Source of the DNA: Bacteroidia bacterium | GTDB lineage: Bacteria; Bacteroidota; Bacteroidia; Bacteroidales; Prolixibacteraceae | Length of the DNA: 64,000 nt | Assembly: GCA_026391295.1 (NCBI GenBank) | Contig: JAPLDS010000052.1 | Span: 1-64,000 of the forward strand | Direction: 5' to 3' | Part shown: positions 30,346 through 39,851 of the stretch, in pieces | Position numbering within the stretch: the stretch's first letter is position 1 | How the letters are laid out: the number at the start of each line of letters is the position of its first letter | The notes under the pieces: generated by a model | Told to the model about the DNA's origin: nothing | Database searches by the model: none | Seen by the model: only the letters and a program-made list of their open reading frames with translations | Translations under genes and position numbers: made by a program

Positions 30346-31608
30346 ATGAAAAAACAATGGATTAGTATTCTAATTGTCGGAATGTCGTTTGCTACTGCGT
30401 GGGCTATTCGCGGACAATTTGGACATGAGCCTGGAGCTTCTTGGGCTGCTGGTATTGGAGCCTTGGCATTAGTTTTAGTGTCGCAACGGAAAGATTGGTT
30501 TGCCAAAATCTTACCTGTCGCGTTAGCTTCGATGGTTGGCTGGGGCGGCTGTGGAATGATAAGCTACGGAATAGTTGTTGGCTATGGTCGAAATGTCGAC
30601 TTTGTAAATGCCGCTTATGGCTTAGTTATGCTATTTGTAATTGGAGGACTCTTTGGACTCCTTGGGGGTGGCCTTGTAGGACTAACCTTGGACTCCTCAA
30701 AGAAAAAGCCTGTGTACTGGAATAGCTTAATGGCTGAGATGGTTGCAGGTGGTATTGTAGGATATTATTTATTGATCCAAGCTTTTGGCTTTCTTATGAC
30801 TCCGCCTCGCTCCGAAGCCTGGGCCGTTTGCTTAGGTGCTGGACTGGCCATGATCTGGTATATGGTGCGCAACGAACACAAAGCACCACTTCGTGTCGCG
30901 TATTTTGCTGCAATGGGAGCAGGGTTTGGCTTTGGCTTTGGAAATGTACTCCAGATATTGGGAGATATTCTAGCCATTCAATTTAATATGTGGAACGTCA
31001 TGGAATATAGTATCGGCTTCTTTGGTGGCTCAGGTATGGCATATGGTGTATTTAGTTCTGTGTGGCCAGAAGAAACGACTGCGCCTCAGAAATGGCAAAA
31101 TAAATTCGCCTATTTTGTGGTGTTTCTCTTAATCCCATACTTGGTCTTCTCTAATTCTAATTTGATCCAGGTATTTTTTATTACCCCTAATGCCGAAAGT
31201 CTTCCAGCAGCTTCCTTGGTTGGAAGCTCGATAGCTGTTCTTATTCTTTTTGCTTTAGCACTCTTGGGATGGACTAAAACCATTCAGTCAAATGGTGAAA
31301 TTAGTAGAAGCTTAATCTTACAATTGTTTTTAGGTTATTGGGCGACCTATATTTTCCTTAGCTATGGTCTTACAGGTGGCTTTAGAGGTAATTTTATGCT
31401 CAATCATCACCTATATGTGCTAAATTTTATCGTTGTTATACTGTTATTGCGCCAAAATAGTCCATCTTTCTTTGAAATCCCTACCGCAAATGTTGACTCG
31501 AAAAATTGGCTGAAGTATACCCTATGTATAGTAGCCGTATTGGTGCTGCTTGCTTTTGTTTTGATCCACTTGCATGGTGACATAGGTGGTAAAAACGCTA
31601 GATTCTAG
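30346..31608 (+). CDS. Conserved multi-pass membrane protein of unknown function
   Basis: About 10-12 hydrophobic segments; AWAIRGQFGHEPGASWAAGIGALAL. Confidence 0.75.
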   Translation: MKKQWISILIVGMSFATAWAIRGQFGHEPGASWAAGIGALALVLVSQRKDWFAKILPVALASMVGWGGCGMISYGIVVGYGRNVDFVNAAYGLVMLFVIGGLFGLLGGGLVGLTLDSSKKKPVYWNSLMAEMVAGGIVGYYLLIQAFGFLMTPPRSEAWAVCLGAGLAMIWYMVRNEHKAPLRVAYFAAMGAGFGFGFGNVLQILGDILAIQFNMWNVMEYSIGFFGGSGMAYGVFSSVWPEETTAPQKWQNKFAYFVVFLLIPYLVFSNSNLIQVFFITPNAESLPAASLVGSSIAVLILFALALLGWTKTIQSNGEISRSLILQLFLGYWATYIFLSYGLTGGFRGNFMLNHHLYVLNFIVVILLLRQNSPSFFEIPTANVDSKNWLKYTLCIVAVLVLLAFVLIHLHGDIGGKNARF

Positions 31609-32130
31609 GTATTTAAAGCTTTGTTGCTTGTTTTATATTCTTTAAAGGATCTCTTTGAAATTTAGTGTTCAGAGAGATCCTTCCTATTCGTTTTATTTTG
31701 TGCTTCCTTCTGGTTTGTGATCCAGATGGCAATTCTTTTTTTATCGTCTTTAGCTGCCTTCTTAGCTCTTCAATAGCTCCTGTTTATCATAGTATTTTCG
31801 CACTATCTCCTATTTTTAAACATTTTAAAGGGTTAAATTTAAAGCAAGTATGTTAATATTCTATGTTTATCTGTTAAAATAGCGTAAGTGAATCTTGGGC
31901 GAATCGCTTAATTTTGATTCCAATTATTTATTTTAGTTAAAAATATAGCTCAAAACATTAACGAATGTTAATTTATGCCTATATTTGCTCACTGATTAAA
32001 TAAGTTTATAGTCTAGAAACGTTTTATTTGGCGCAACTATTGAACTGCTTAAACTAAGGAATACAGTCAATTAGAGTTGTTTTAAGGGCTATAAATAAAA
32101 TTTTATTATTAATAAATTAATTAATTAACT

Positions 32131-35100
32131 ATGAAAAGAAAAATCTTTCAAATGCTCCTACTCGGGATGTGTGTTCTTTTTACGAGCAACACATTTGCCC
32201 AAGTTAAGGTGAGCGGTGTTGTTAAGGGAACCTCGGGAGAAGTACTTCCAGGGGCGACTATCGTTGTCAAAGGAACAACGAATGGTGTAGTTACCGATTT
32301 CGATGGTAAATACAACATCTCAGTTCCAAGTGCACAGTCTACTTTGGTAGTTTCATTCGTTGGAATGGAAAGCCAGTCTGTAGCTGTTAATGGCAAATCT
32401 TCTGTTAATGTTACTTTAGCTTCATCTTCAGTTGCTGTTGATGAGGTAGTTGTAACAGCTTTGGGTATTACAAGACAGCAAAAATCTCTGGGTTATGCTG
32501 TTGCGGAAGTCAAAGGTGAAGAGATGCAGAGATCAGCAAATGCGAATGCTTTGAACTCATTAGCCGGTAAGGTTACTGGTGTTCAGATCAGTTCTACAGG
32601 TGCTGCTGGTTCTTCTGTAAACGTTGTTATTCGTGGTGCTTCGTCACTTACTTCTGACAACCAACCTCTTTATGTTGTTGATGGTATCCCAATGAACAAC
32701 TCATTAAGTAACATGTCTGCTCTTGGATCAGGTAACACGGTCGATTTCGGTAGTGCTATTTCTGATGTGAACGCGGATGATATCGAATCTGTTTCTATTC
32801 TTAAGGGACCTAGTGCTGCGGCTCTTTATGGTTCACGTGCAGGTAACGGAGTTGTCTTGATTACTACTAAATCAGGTAAAGGTGGTCGTAAAGGTCTTGG
32901 AGTTACTGTAACTTCAAATACTGAGATCGAAAGCCCTTACAAATACCTTGATTATTTAAATAACGGTTGGGGTTACGGACCACGTCCATACTCTCAAGAT
33001 ATGCGTCCAAACAATGGCAGACCTTATATGGATATCAATCCAACACAAGCTGCTTGGAATGGTCCTGCGTTAGATGGAAAGACTTTGGCTTACCAATGGC
33101 CTTATCCAACTGATCAAGGAGGTAACTATATTGCTACTCCTATGATTAACCATCCAAACAATGTTAAAAACTTCTTCCAGACAGGTTTTACGTCTACCAA
33201 TAACATTGAAATCGCGGATGCTAATGAAAAAGCAAATTATAGAGTATCGTTCAACGATATGGAGAATAAAGGTTTGATCCCTAACTCTGATTTGCATCGT
33301 AAAACAATCTCTTTCAACACTTCTGTTAAGTTAAATTCAAAACTTAGCGTTAGCGCAGTTCTTAACTATGCTCGTTCAAATGCGAAGAATCGTCCAGCGA
33401 TTGGCAATGGTACTAACCCAATGCAATCGATTTACGAATTAAACAATGAAATCGATGGTAATGACTTAAAGAACTATTGGAAACCAGGTATGACTGGAAT
33501 TCAACAAAACAGTCCTTATGCTCTTGGAAGTAGCTCTGCAAGTAGTGGTGTTAACAACCCTTACTTTGTGGCGAATGAAGTAAACAACGGATTCACTAGA
33601 GATCGTGTTTATGGTGATGCTAGACTTGATTATAAGATCACTTCAAATTTAAGCTTCTTTGCTCGTTACTCAATTGATACTTACAGTGAGTTTAGAGATG
33701 GTAAGATTGCGAAGAGTTATACTGGTGCTCGTAATGGTTACTATGGTCTAGTAAACTCAAGATTGACTGAGAACAACTCAGACTTCTTGTTTACTTACGA
33801 GAAAAAAATCTCTGACTTTAGTCTTACTGCTTCTGCAGGGGGAAATGCACGTTACTACACTGGTCTTTCTAACAGTATGCAGTCATCTGGTGCTGGTTTG
33901 ATTGTTCCTGGAATTTTTGCAATTACTAATATGTTGCAATCAAGTTTACAAGTTAGCTCAGGTTCATCACAGAAAGCTGTTTATTCTCTTTATGCACTAG
34001 GTTCATTAGGATATAAAGATTTAGCTTACCTTGATGTGACTGCACGTAACGACTGGTCAAGTACACTTCCAGCAGCCAACCGTTCATATTTCTACCCATC
34101 AGCTTCTTTAAGTTTATTGGTAAATAAAATGGTAGACTTAGGTTCTAATGTTTCTTTGGCTAAACTACGTGGTGGTATTGCACAAGTAGGTAATGATACA
34201 TCTCCTTATCAGCTTCTTGCTGGTCTAGGTGCAGGTTCATGGAATGGTTTAACAACGTTCTCTGTACCTGGAAACTTATTGAATCCAACACTTAAACCTG
34301 AGATCAAGACTTCGAAAGAGATTGGGTTTAACTTAAACTTATACGATAGCCGTTTACGTTTAGAAGGAACTTATTATACTGCTGACAACAAAAATCAGAT
34401 CTTGAATAATACACTTTCTCCTTCTTCTTCTTATGGATCACAAAAATTCAATGCAGGATTGGTAACTAGTGAAGGTATGGAGTTTGCCCTTGGTGGAACA
34501 CCTATCAAAACGAAAGACCTTACTTGGGATGTTAACATGAACTGGTCAACAAACTCGTTAACATTGAAATCTCTTGCTCCTGGTGTTACTCGTATCATTC
34601 TTTGGACAAATGCTAAAGGTGGTGCAATGTCTTGGGTTGGTGAGAAAATCGGAAATATCGTTGATGCTGAGTTAAAACGTGTAACTGACAAAACTTCTCC
34701 TTATTATGGCTGGCCACTTTTGGATAGCGACGGTTATGAGCAAATTAAAGGTGTAAACGAGGTTAATGGGAAACGTAATTCTCCAATCATTGGTAACTTC
34801 TTCCCTGACTATATGATGGGCTTCCAAACTTCGGTTAAATACAAAAAATGGAGATTAAGTGCAAGTCTTGACTATCGTAAAGGTGGACAGTTTGTATCTC
34901 AGACGCTTCGTTACAACGAATCTGACTTACATGGTTCTCGTATCTTAGGTACATTCATCCACCCTCCAAAAGGTGCTGATGTAGCTACTTGGTTGAAAGC
35001 TCACGCTAGTCTATTCGGTCCTAACGGAACTGCCTTCCCAGTTGTCGGTGGTCCTACAGCTGATTACGGCGGTCAGCCATATTCAGATGGTGGAATTACA

Positions 35101-35517
35101 GCTAACGATGGTGTGTTCATGCCTGGTGTTAGCGGTAGTGTTGATGCTGCTGGAAAATTCACTTTGGGAGAAGAGTTCTTAAGTCAACCTGTAGATTACT
35201 ATGGTGACTATTATGGATGGGGTTTAACAAAAACTGCAACTTTCGATGCTGACTTTGTGAAACTAAGAGATCTTTCAATTTCTTACCAACTGCCAGGCCT
35301 AAAATCATTGGGTATTCAGAATGCAACAATTTCGATCTATACCAGCAATGTTATCGTTTGGACTAAAGCAAAAATTGGTATCGATCCTGAGCAAGCATTT
35401 AACAACAGTCTTGGAAGTGCAAACGTTGGTGTTGGCCAGTTTGCTCAAGGTATTGAGCGTGATAACGTAACACCTTGGACCATTCCAGTTGGATTTAAAC
35501 TGAATGTAAGTTTCTGA
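32131..35517 (+). CDS. SusC/RagA-family TonB-dependent transporter (second system)
   Basis: VDEVVVTALGITRQQKSLGYAVAEV, VVIRGASSLTSDNQPLYVVDGIPM, ILKGPSAAALYGSRAGNGVVLITTKSG. Confidence 0.96.
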   Translation: MKRKIFQMLLLGMCVLFTSNTFAQVKVSGVVKGTSGEVLPGATIVVKGTTNGVVTDFDGKYNISVPSAQSTLVVSFVGMESQSVAVNGKSSVNVTLASSSVAVDEVVVTALGITRQQKSLGYAVAEVKGEEMQRSANANALNSLAGKVTGVQISSTGAAGSSVNVVIRGASSLTSDNQPLYVVDGIPMNNSLSNMSALGSGNTVDFGSAISDVNADDIESVSILKGPSAAALYGSRAGNGVVLITTKSGKGGRKGLGVTVTSNTEIESPYKYLDYLNNGWGYGPRPYSQDMRPNNGRPYMDINPTQAAWNGPALDGKTLAYQWPYPTDQGGNYIATPMINHPNNVKNFFQTGFTSTNNIEIADANEKANYRVSFNDMENKGLIPNSDLHRKTISFNTSVKLNSKLSVSAVLNYARSNAKNRPAIGNGTNPMQSIYELNNEIDGNDLKNYWKPGMTGIQQNSPYALGSSSASSGVNNPYFVANEVNNGFTRDRVYGDARLDYKITSNLSFFARYSIDTYSEFRDGKIAKSYTGARNGYYGLVNSRLTENNSDFLFTYEKKISDFSLTASAGGNARYYTGLSNSMQSSGAGLIVPGIFAITNMLQSSLQVSSGSSQKAVYSLYALGSLGYKDLAYLDVTARNDWSSTLPAANRSYFYPSASLSLLVNKMVDLGSNVSLAKLRGGIAQVGNDTSPYQLLAGLGAGSWNGLTTFSVPGNLLNPTLKPEIKTSKEIGFNLNLYDSRLRLEGTYYTADNKNQILNNTLSPSSSYGSQKFNAGLVTSEGMEFALGGTPIKTKDLTWDVNMNWSTNSLTLKSLAPGVTRIILWTNAKGGAMSWVGEKIGNIVDAELKRVTDKTSPYYGWPLLDSDGYEQIKGVNEVNGKRNSPIIGNFFPDYMMGFQTSVKYKKWRLSASLDYRKGGQFVSQTLRYNESDLHGSRILGTFIHPPKGADVATWLKAHASLFGPNGTAFPVVGGPTADYGGQPYSDGGITANDGVFMPGVSGSVDAAGKFTLGEEFLSQPVDYYGDYYGWGLTKTATFDADFVKLRDLSISYQLPGLKSLGIQNATISIYTSNVIVWTKAKIGIDPEQAFNNSLGSANVGVGQFAQGIERDNVTPWTIPVGFKLNVSF

Positions 35518-35536
35518 TCTTGAACTTTAAAAAAAT

Positions 35537-37180
35537 ATGAAATATATGAAAACAATTTTTAAATTAACTCTCGTTTTAATGGTAGTCGTTTTTGCCTCGT
35601 GCAGGGACCTTACCAAAACAAACGTGGATCCTAATACGATCAGTCAGATCACTGTTGATCCAAACTACGTGATGACAACATCGATTGTAAATACGGTTAG
35701 ACCTTATCAGGATGAGAACTACAACGGTGATTGCGCTGGTATTATGTCCTATGTACAGAAGAGTGGATGGGGATCTGGATTACAGTATTTTAACTGGACT
35801 GATAACCGTTCATGGGCTGGTAATTATGGTACTCTAAGAGATATCTACCTTTTACGTGACCGTGCTACTGATTCAAAATCTGATTTCCACCTTGGAGTCG
35901 CTTTGATCTTAAAAAGTTTCACATTTGCGCAGATTACCTCTCTTTGGGGTGATGCTCCTTATAGTGATGCTGGTTTAGGTGCATTAAACACTAAGCCTAA
36001 GTTTGATGCGCAGGAAGATATTTTCAAAGGTATACTTGCTGATCTTAAAACAGCAAACACTCTTTTATCTAAACCTGCGACAGCTTACGGCAATATCAAT
36101 CCAAGTGCTGATGTTATTTATGCTGGTAACCCTGCTAAATGGCAGAAATTGGCTAACTCGTTGAGATTACGTTATTTAATGCGTCTTTCGGTTAAAAGTC
36201 CTGCAGTTGCAAAGGCTGGTATCGAAGAGATCATGGGTAACCCAACGACCTATCCAATTTTCAGTTCTACGGCTGATGATGCTCTTATGTCTTATCCAGG
36301 ATTGTCTTCAGCTGACTCTTGGAATACTGCAATTGCTTGGGATGGTACACCTGCACAAGGTAACTTTACCAGACTTCAATTGTGTGCTTACTTCAGAGAT
36401 GTTCTAGTTGGTGTGAATGACCCTCGTCTTCCAGTATGGTTTAAACCAGTAGCTTCAAAAGTTACTGTAGCAAGCATACCTGCAAATACATCAACTACTA
36501 CTTATCGGATTTATACTCCAAGTAACTGGATCTCTGCTACGCCAACCTCTACTACAGGTGTTGTGCTTGTGGATACCGCAAATTATGTTGGTATTCCATT
36601 GGCGATTGCGAAAAATGAGCCATTTACTTATAATCTAAATCCTAGTCCAGTTCAGGGTGGTGCGAACATTCACGTTTCTGGTATGACCGATATGTTTAAA
36701 GCTAATGCTAATGCATTGCTTAAAGCTAGAGCGATTACTTATGCTGAAGTTTGTTTTATCCTTGCAGAGGCAGCTCAAAGGGGTTACGCCACTGGTGGTA
36801 CTCAACAAACATTCTACAATTCTGGTATTCAGGCTTCTTTAACAACTTGGGGTGTTGGAAGTTCATATGCTACATACATCGCGAAAGCTGGTGTTGCTTA
36901 TGACGGAACTCTATCTCAGTTGATGACTCAGAAATATATCTCTGGTTTCTTGAATGCTCAGGAAACTTGGTTCGACTGGAGAAGAACTGGCTTACCAGTT
37001 ATTCCAATCGGTAATGCAGGTTACAAAAACACCTTGCCACTTCGTTGGAGATATGATATGACTGAGTTGAACATTAACGTTGTAAATTCAACTGCTGCGA
37101 TCTCTAAACTAGTTCCAACTGCCAACACTGGTCAGACTGGTAACGATGATTCTTGGTCAAAAATGTGGTTATTACAATAA
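35537..37180 (+). CDS. SusD/RagB-family lipoprotein (SusD_2 type; second system)
   Basis: Lipobox FASCRDLTKTNVDPNT; FAQITSLWGDAPYSDAG; WQKLANSLRLRYLMRLS. Confidence 0.92.
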   Translation: MKYMKTIFKLTLVLMVVVFASCRDLTKTNVDPNTISQITVDPNYVMTTSIVNTVRPYQDENYNGDCAGIMSYVQKSGWGSGLQYFNWTDNRSWAGNYGTLRDIYLLRDRATDSKSDFHLGVALILKSFTFAQITSLWGDAPYSDAGLGALNTKPKFDAQEDIFKGILADLKTANTLLSKPATAYGNINPSADVIYAGNPAKWQKLANSLRLRYLMRLSVKSPAVAKAGIEEIMGNPTTYPIFSSTADDALMSYPGLSSADSWNTAIAWDGTPAQGNFTRLQLCAYFRDVLVGVNDPRLPVWFKPVASKVTVASIPANTSTTTYRIYTPSNWISATPTSTTGVVLVDTANYVGIPLAIAKNEPFTYNLNPSPVQGGANIHVSGMTDMFKANANALLKARAITYAEVCFILAEAAQRGYATGGTQQTFYNSGIQASLTTWGVGSSYATYIAKAGVAYDGTLSQLMTQKYISGFLNAQETWFDWRRTGLPVIPIGNAGYKNTLPLRWRYDMTELNINVVNSTAAISKLVPTANTGQTGNDDSWSKMWLLQ

Positions 37181-37207
37181 TCAGATTTAGATTTTAATCT
37201 AGCATAT

Positions 37208-37248
37208 AAAAAGGTGCTGTCGGAAACGACAGCACCTTTTTTGTTTTT
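37208..37248 (+). terminator. Strong Rho-independent terminator after susD
   Basis: AAAAAGGTGCTGTCG-GAAA-CGACAGCACCTTTTTT, 10-bp perfect stem with GAAA loop. Confidence 0.95.
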
Positions 37249-37531
37249 GCAATGCCTCAGTTGTCATTGTTTGAGCACTGGTCAAATGTAGATTATATGA
37301 CATTTTTCTTCTCGTTTTCTTTCATCCATAATTTAAAAAAAATTATCCTCGTCTTACTGTTTAGGAATCGAGCTCAAGATGCTAATTTCCAGCTGCTTAA
37401 ATGCCTAATTTTGCAAGTGTTAAAACCGTAAAAATCAAGAAATATTATACGAAATTGCAAACAGGATAGCTTAAGTTTTCTTATATTAGTACCCTTGTTG
37501 TTTTGTTTTTCTATTCATAAAATCTAATACT

Positions 37532-39778
37532 TTGATGAAAAAAATCGTCGCATTTTTTACCCTAGCTTATTCTCTTTCTAGTTTTGCTGTATTGGCTCAG
37601 CCTGGAAGTGCAGTTAAACCTGTTTTCAAGGATATTCCATTTTCTCAGAACTACAGTATAAAATATAAGCTTAAGGAAGAGGGACTAAAACTTGAAAAAG
37701 TCTTCGCCGATCGAAATGGGGCCATTCAAATTCTTTCATCTGCGGGCTTGTTAAAAACCTATGCTGGTGCATTCTTATATCCCGGAACCCTTGTCCCAGA
37801 TTTGGCCTACCGTCCAATGGGTGATAAGAAAATATCTAATCTTGGTGTGTTGCAAAATCAATTTATCTACTTAGATGATAAGGCTGTTTTAAGTAATGCT
37901 TGGGCTGGAAAATTCTATTCAAAACATGAAACTCCTGAAGCCAAAATCTTTGCTGTCTCTCCAGATTTTACCTCCCTTATTTCTGATGGCACATCATTAA
38001 AACTGGTGCAGGAATCTAAAAATACTTGGTCAGGAAAGCTAACTAATGATAACATTTTAGCGATAAAATATAACTCTGAAAATGGTCTATTTTGGATTTT
38101 AGGGACTAAGTCATTGAGCTCATATTCTTTAAAAGATCAGAAACTAAAATTGGTTTATGAAGGTGTCAATTTTACAGATTTTGACTTGACTGATGCGGGT
38201 AAAAAAGCTGTCATTGGCACATCAAACGGCTTTCTTGAAGTGAATATTCAAACGGGAAAACAGGTCGGTGATGTTTATCGTAAAATTCCTGTTACAGATA
38301 TTACCTGTGTTACCACTATCAATGGGAAAGTATGGTTGGGCACATCGGATGGAGCTTTCATGATTCGCGGCGATGGTAAATATGATTATTACAACGGAGA
38401 ACGTTGGATCATTGGTGATGCGGTCAAACATATTGCAGCTGGACCAGATCACTCGGTGCTTATCCTTACCGATAAAGGTCTTGGACAGATCTGTTTTCAG
38501 CAAATGACCCTGGAAGAGAAAGCATTGTTTTACGAAAAACAAGTCCGTCAACGCCATATCCGAAATGGCTTTAACTCTTCTCTTGAAGGGATGAAAGATG
38601 GAGACATCTCTACTGGACTATTGAAAGATTCAGATAATGATGGTCTATGGACTGCGATGTATTTGGGTGGTCAGATATTCAGATATGCGGCAACGAAGTC
38701 AGACGAAGCACTGCAAAACTGCTACGAATCGTTGGATGCTCTAGAGCGCTTGTATTCTATTAATTCAAATGCTGTTGGATTCCCCGCTCGATCATTTGAG
38801 CGCCGTGGCGATATAAACAGGTTGTCGGATCACGATCGTTGGAGGCACGCTGAGGACCCTGAATGGGATTGGAAAGCAACCACTAGTAGCGATGAGGCAA
38901 TTGGTCATATTTTTGCTTTAGGTGCCATGGCCGAACTTATCAATGTGGAGCCGATGAAATCTCGAGCTATCCACTTAATTGATATTTTAATGCAACATAT
39001 TGTTGACCATAATTATTACTTGATTGACTGGGATGGCAAGCCAACGACATGGGGACGCTGGAATCCTGAATATGTGAATGCACGTCCAGTCATGGTTGGC
39101 GATCGGAAAATCTGCTCTTCGAATATTACTTCGATGTTGCAAACTGCCTACCACTTTACCCATAAAGAGATTTACAAGCAAAAAGCGCTTGAGCTTTTGT
39201 ATAAGAATGGTTATCTCGAGAACCTAATGCGCCCTATGAAATCAATTGGAGAGGCTCCTGCAAATTCAGATGAGTTGAGTAAAGATCTCTCAAATGGTTG
39301 GAATCACTCGGATGATGAGATGTATTTTATTGGCTATTGGGGTCTTTATCGTTATGCGCTAAATGCAGATCTGAAAACGCAGTATAAAGCTTCTATTATT
39401 GACCACTGGGAGATCGAACGGCCGGAGAAAGAGGCCGCTTGGAATATCTTCACCGCATTGGCTAGTAATGAGTTTGACCTAAAGGAATCAGTGTGGTGGC
39501 TTCAACGCTATCCACTTGATATGATTCACTGGTCTATTCAAAATAGTCATCGGAAAGATATTGAAATGGTTGCTCCGAATTTCAGACAGCAAACAATAAC
39601 AGAGGTTTTACCTCCAGACGAACGACCTGTTCATCGCCACAATGGCAACATGTTTAGCTTGGATAATAAACGTAAACGAGGTGATGGAAATGGCGAAGAG
39701 AGTGCTGGCGATATCTGGCTGCTCCCTTATTGGATGGGGAGATACTTGGGCGTTATTAGCGCTCCGGTGAAAAAATAA
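37532..39778 (+). CDS. Secreted propeller plus predicted alpha-helical toroid protein, paralogue 1
   Basis: Signal peptide; VWLGTSDGAFMIRGDGKYDYYNGERWI; MTLEEKALFYEKQVRQRHIRNGF; DSDNDGLWTAMYLGGQ; SSDEAIGHIFA; NHSDDEMY; LPYWMGRYLG. Confidence 0.75.
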   Translation: MMKKIVAFFTLAYSLSSFAVLAQPGSAVKPVFKDIPFSQNYSIKYKLKEEGLKLEKVFADRNGAIQILSSAGLLKTYAGAFLYPGTLVPDLAYRPMGDKKISNLGVLQNQFIYLDDKAVLSNAWAGKFYSKHETPEAKIFAVSPDFTSLISDGTSLKLVQESKNTWSGKLTNDNILAIKYNSENGLFWILGTKSLSSYSLKDQKLKLVYEGVNFTDFDLTDAGKKAVIGTSNGFLEVNIQTGKQVGDVYRKIPVTDITCVTTINGKVWLGTSDGAFMIRGDGKYDYYNGERWIIGDAVKHIAAGPDHSVLILTDKGLGQICFQQMTLEEKALFYEKQVRQRHIRNGFNSSLEGMKDGDISTGLLKDSDNDGLWTAMYLGGQIFRYAATKSDEALQNCYESLDALERLYSINSNAVGFPARSFERRGDINRLSDHDRWRHAEDPEWDWKATTSSDEAIGHIFALGAMAELINVEPMKSRAIHLIDILMQHIVDHNYYLIDWDGKPTTWGRWNPEYVNARPVMVGDRKICSSNITSMLQTAYHFTHKEIYKQKALELLYKNGYLENLMRPMKSIGEAPANSDELSKDLSNGWNHSDDEMYFIGYWGLYRYALNADLKTQYKASIIDHWEIERPEKEAAWNIFTALASNEFDLKESVWWLQRYPLDMIHWSIQNSHRKDIEMVAPNFRQQTITEVLPPDERPVHRHNGNMFSLDNKRKRGDGNGEESAGDIWLLPYWMGRYLGVISAPVKK

Positions 39779-39827
39779 AGTTCAATCCGTTAGCGGACGG
39801 ATTAAACTTTGAATTATTTTTTTTTTA
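39777..39827 (+). terminator. Terminator-like hairpin after propeller paralogue 1
   Basis: AAAGTTCAATCCGT-TAGCGG-ACGGATTAAACTTT followed by a T-tract. Confidence 0.8.
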
Positions 39828-39851
39828 AAGTCTTATAAATTAAACCATAAA

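Noticed and set aside
31665-31856. 63-aa ORF between the membrane protein and susC
   Set aside because: Short, hydrophobic, in an AT-rich intergenic region, with no recognisable motif or start context.
37532-39778. Propeller proteins as hybrid two-component regulators
   Set aside because: They have signal peptides and WLGT-type repeats, but no histidine kinase, receiver or HTH domain; the C-terminal half looks enzymatic or structural.
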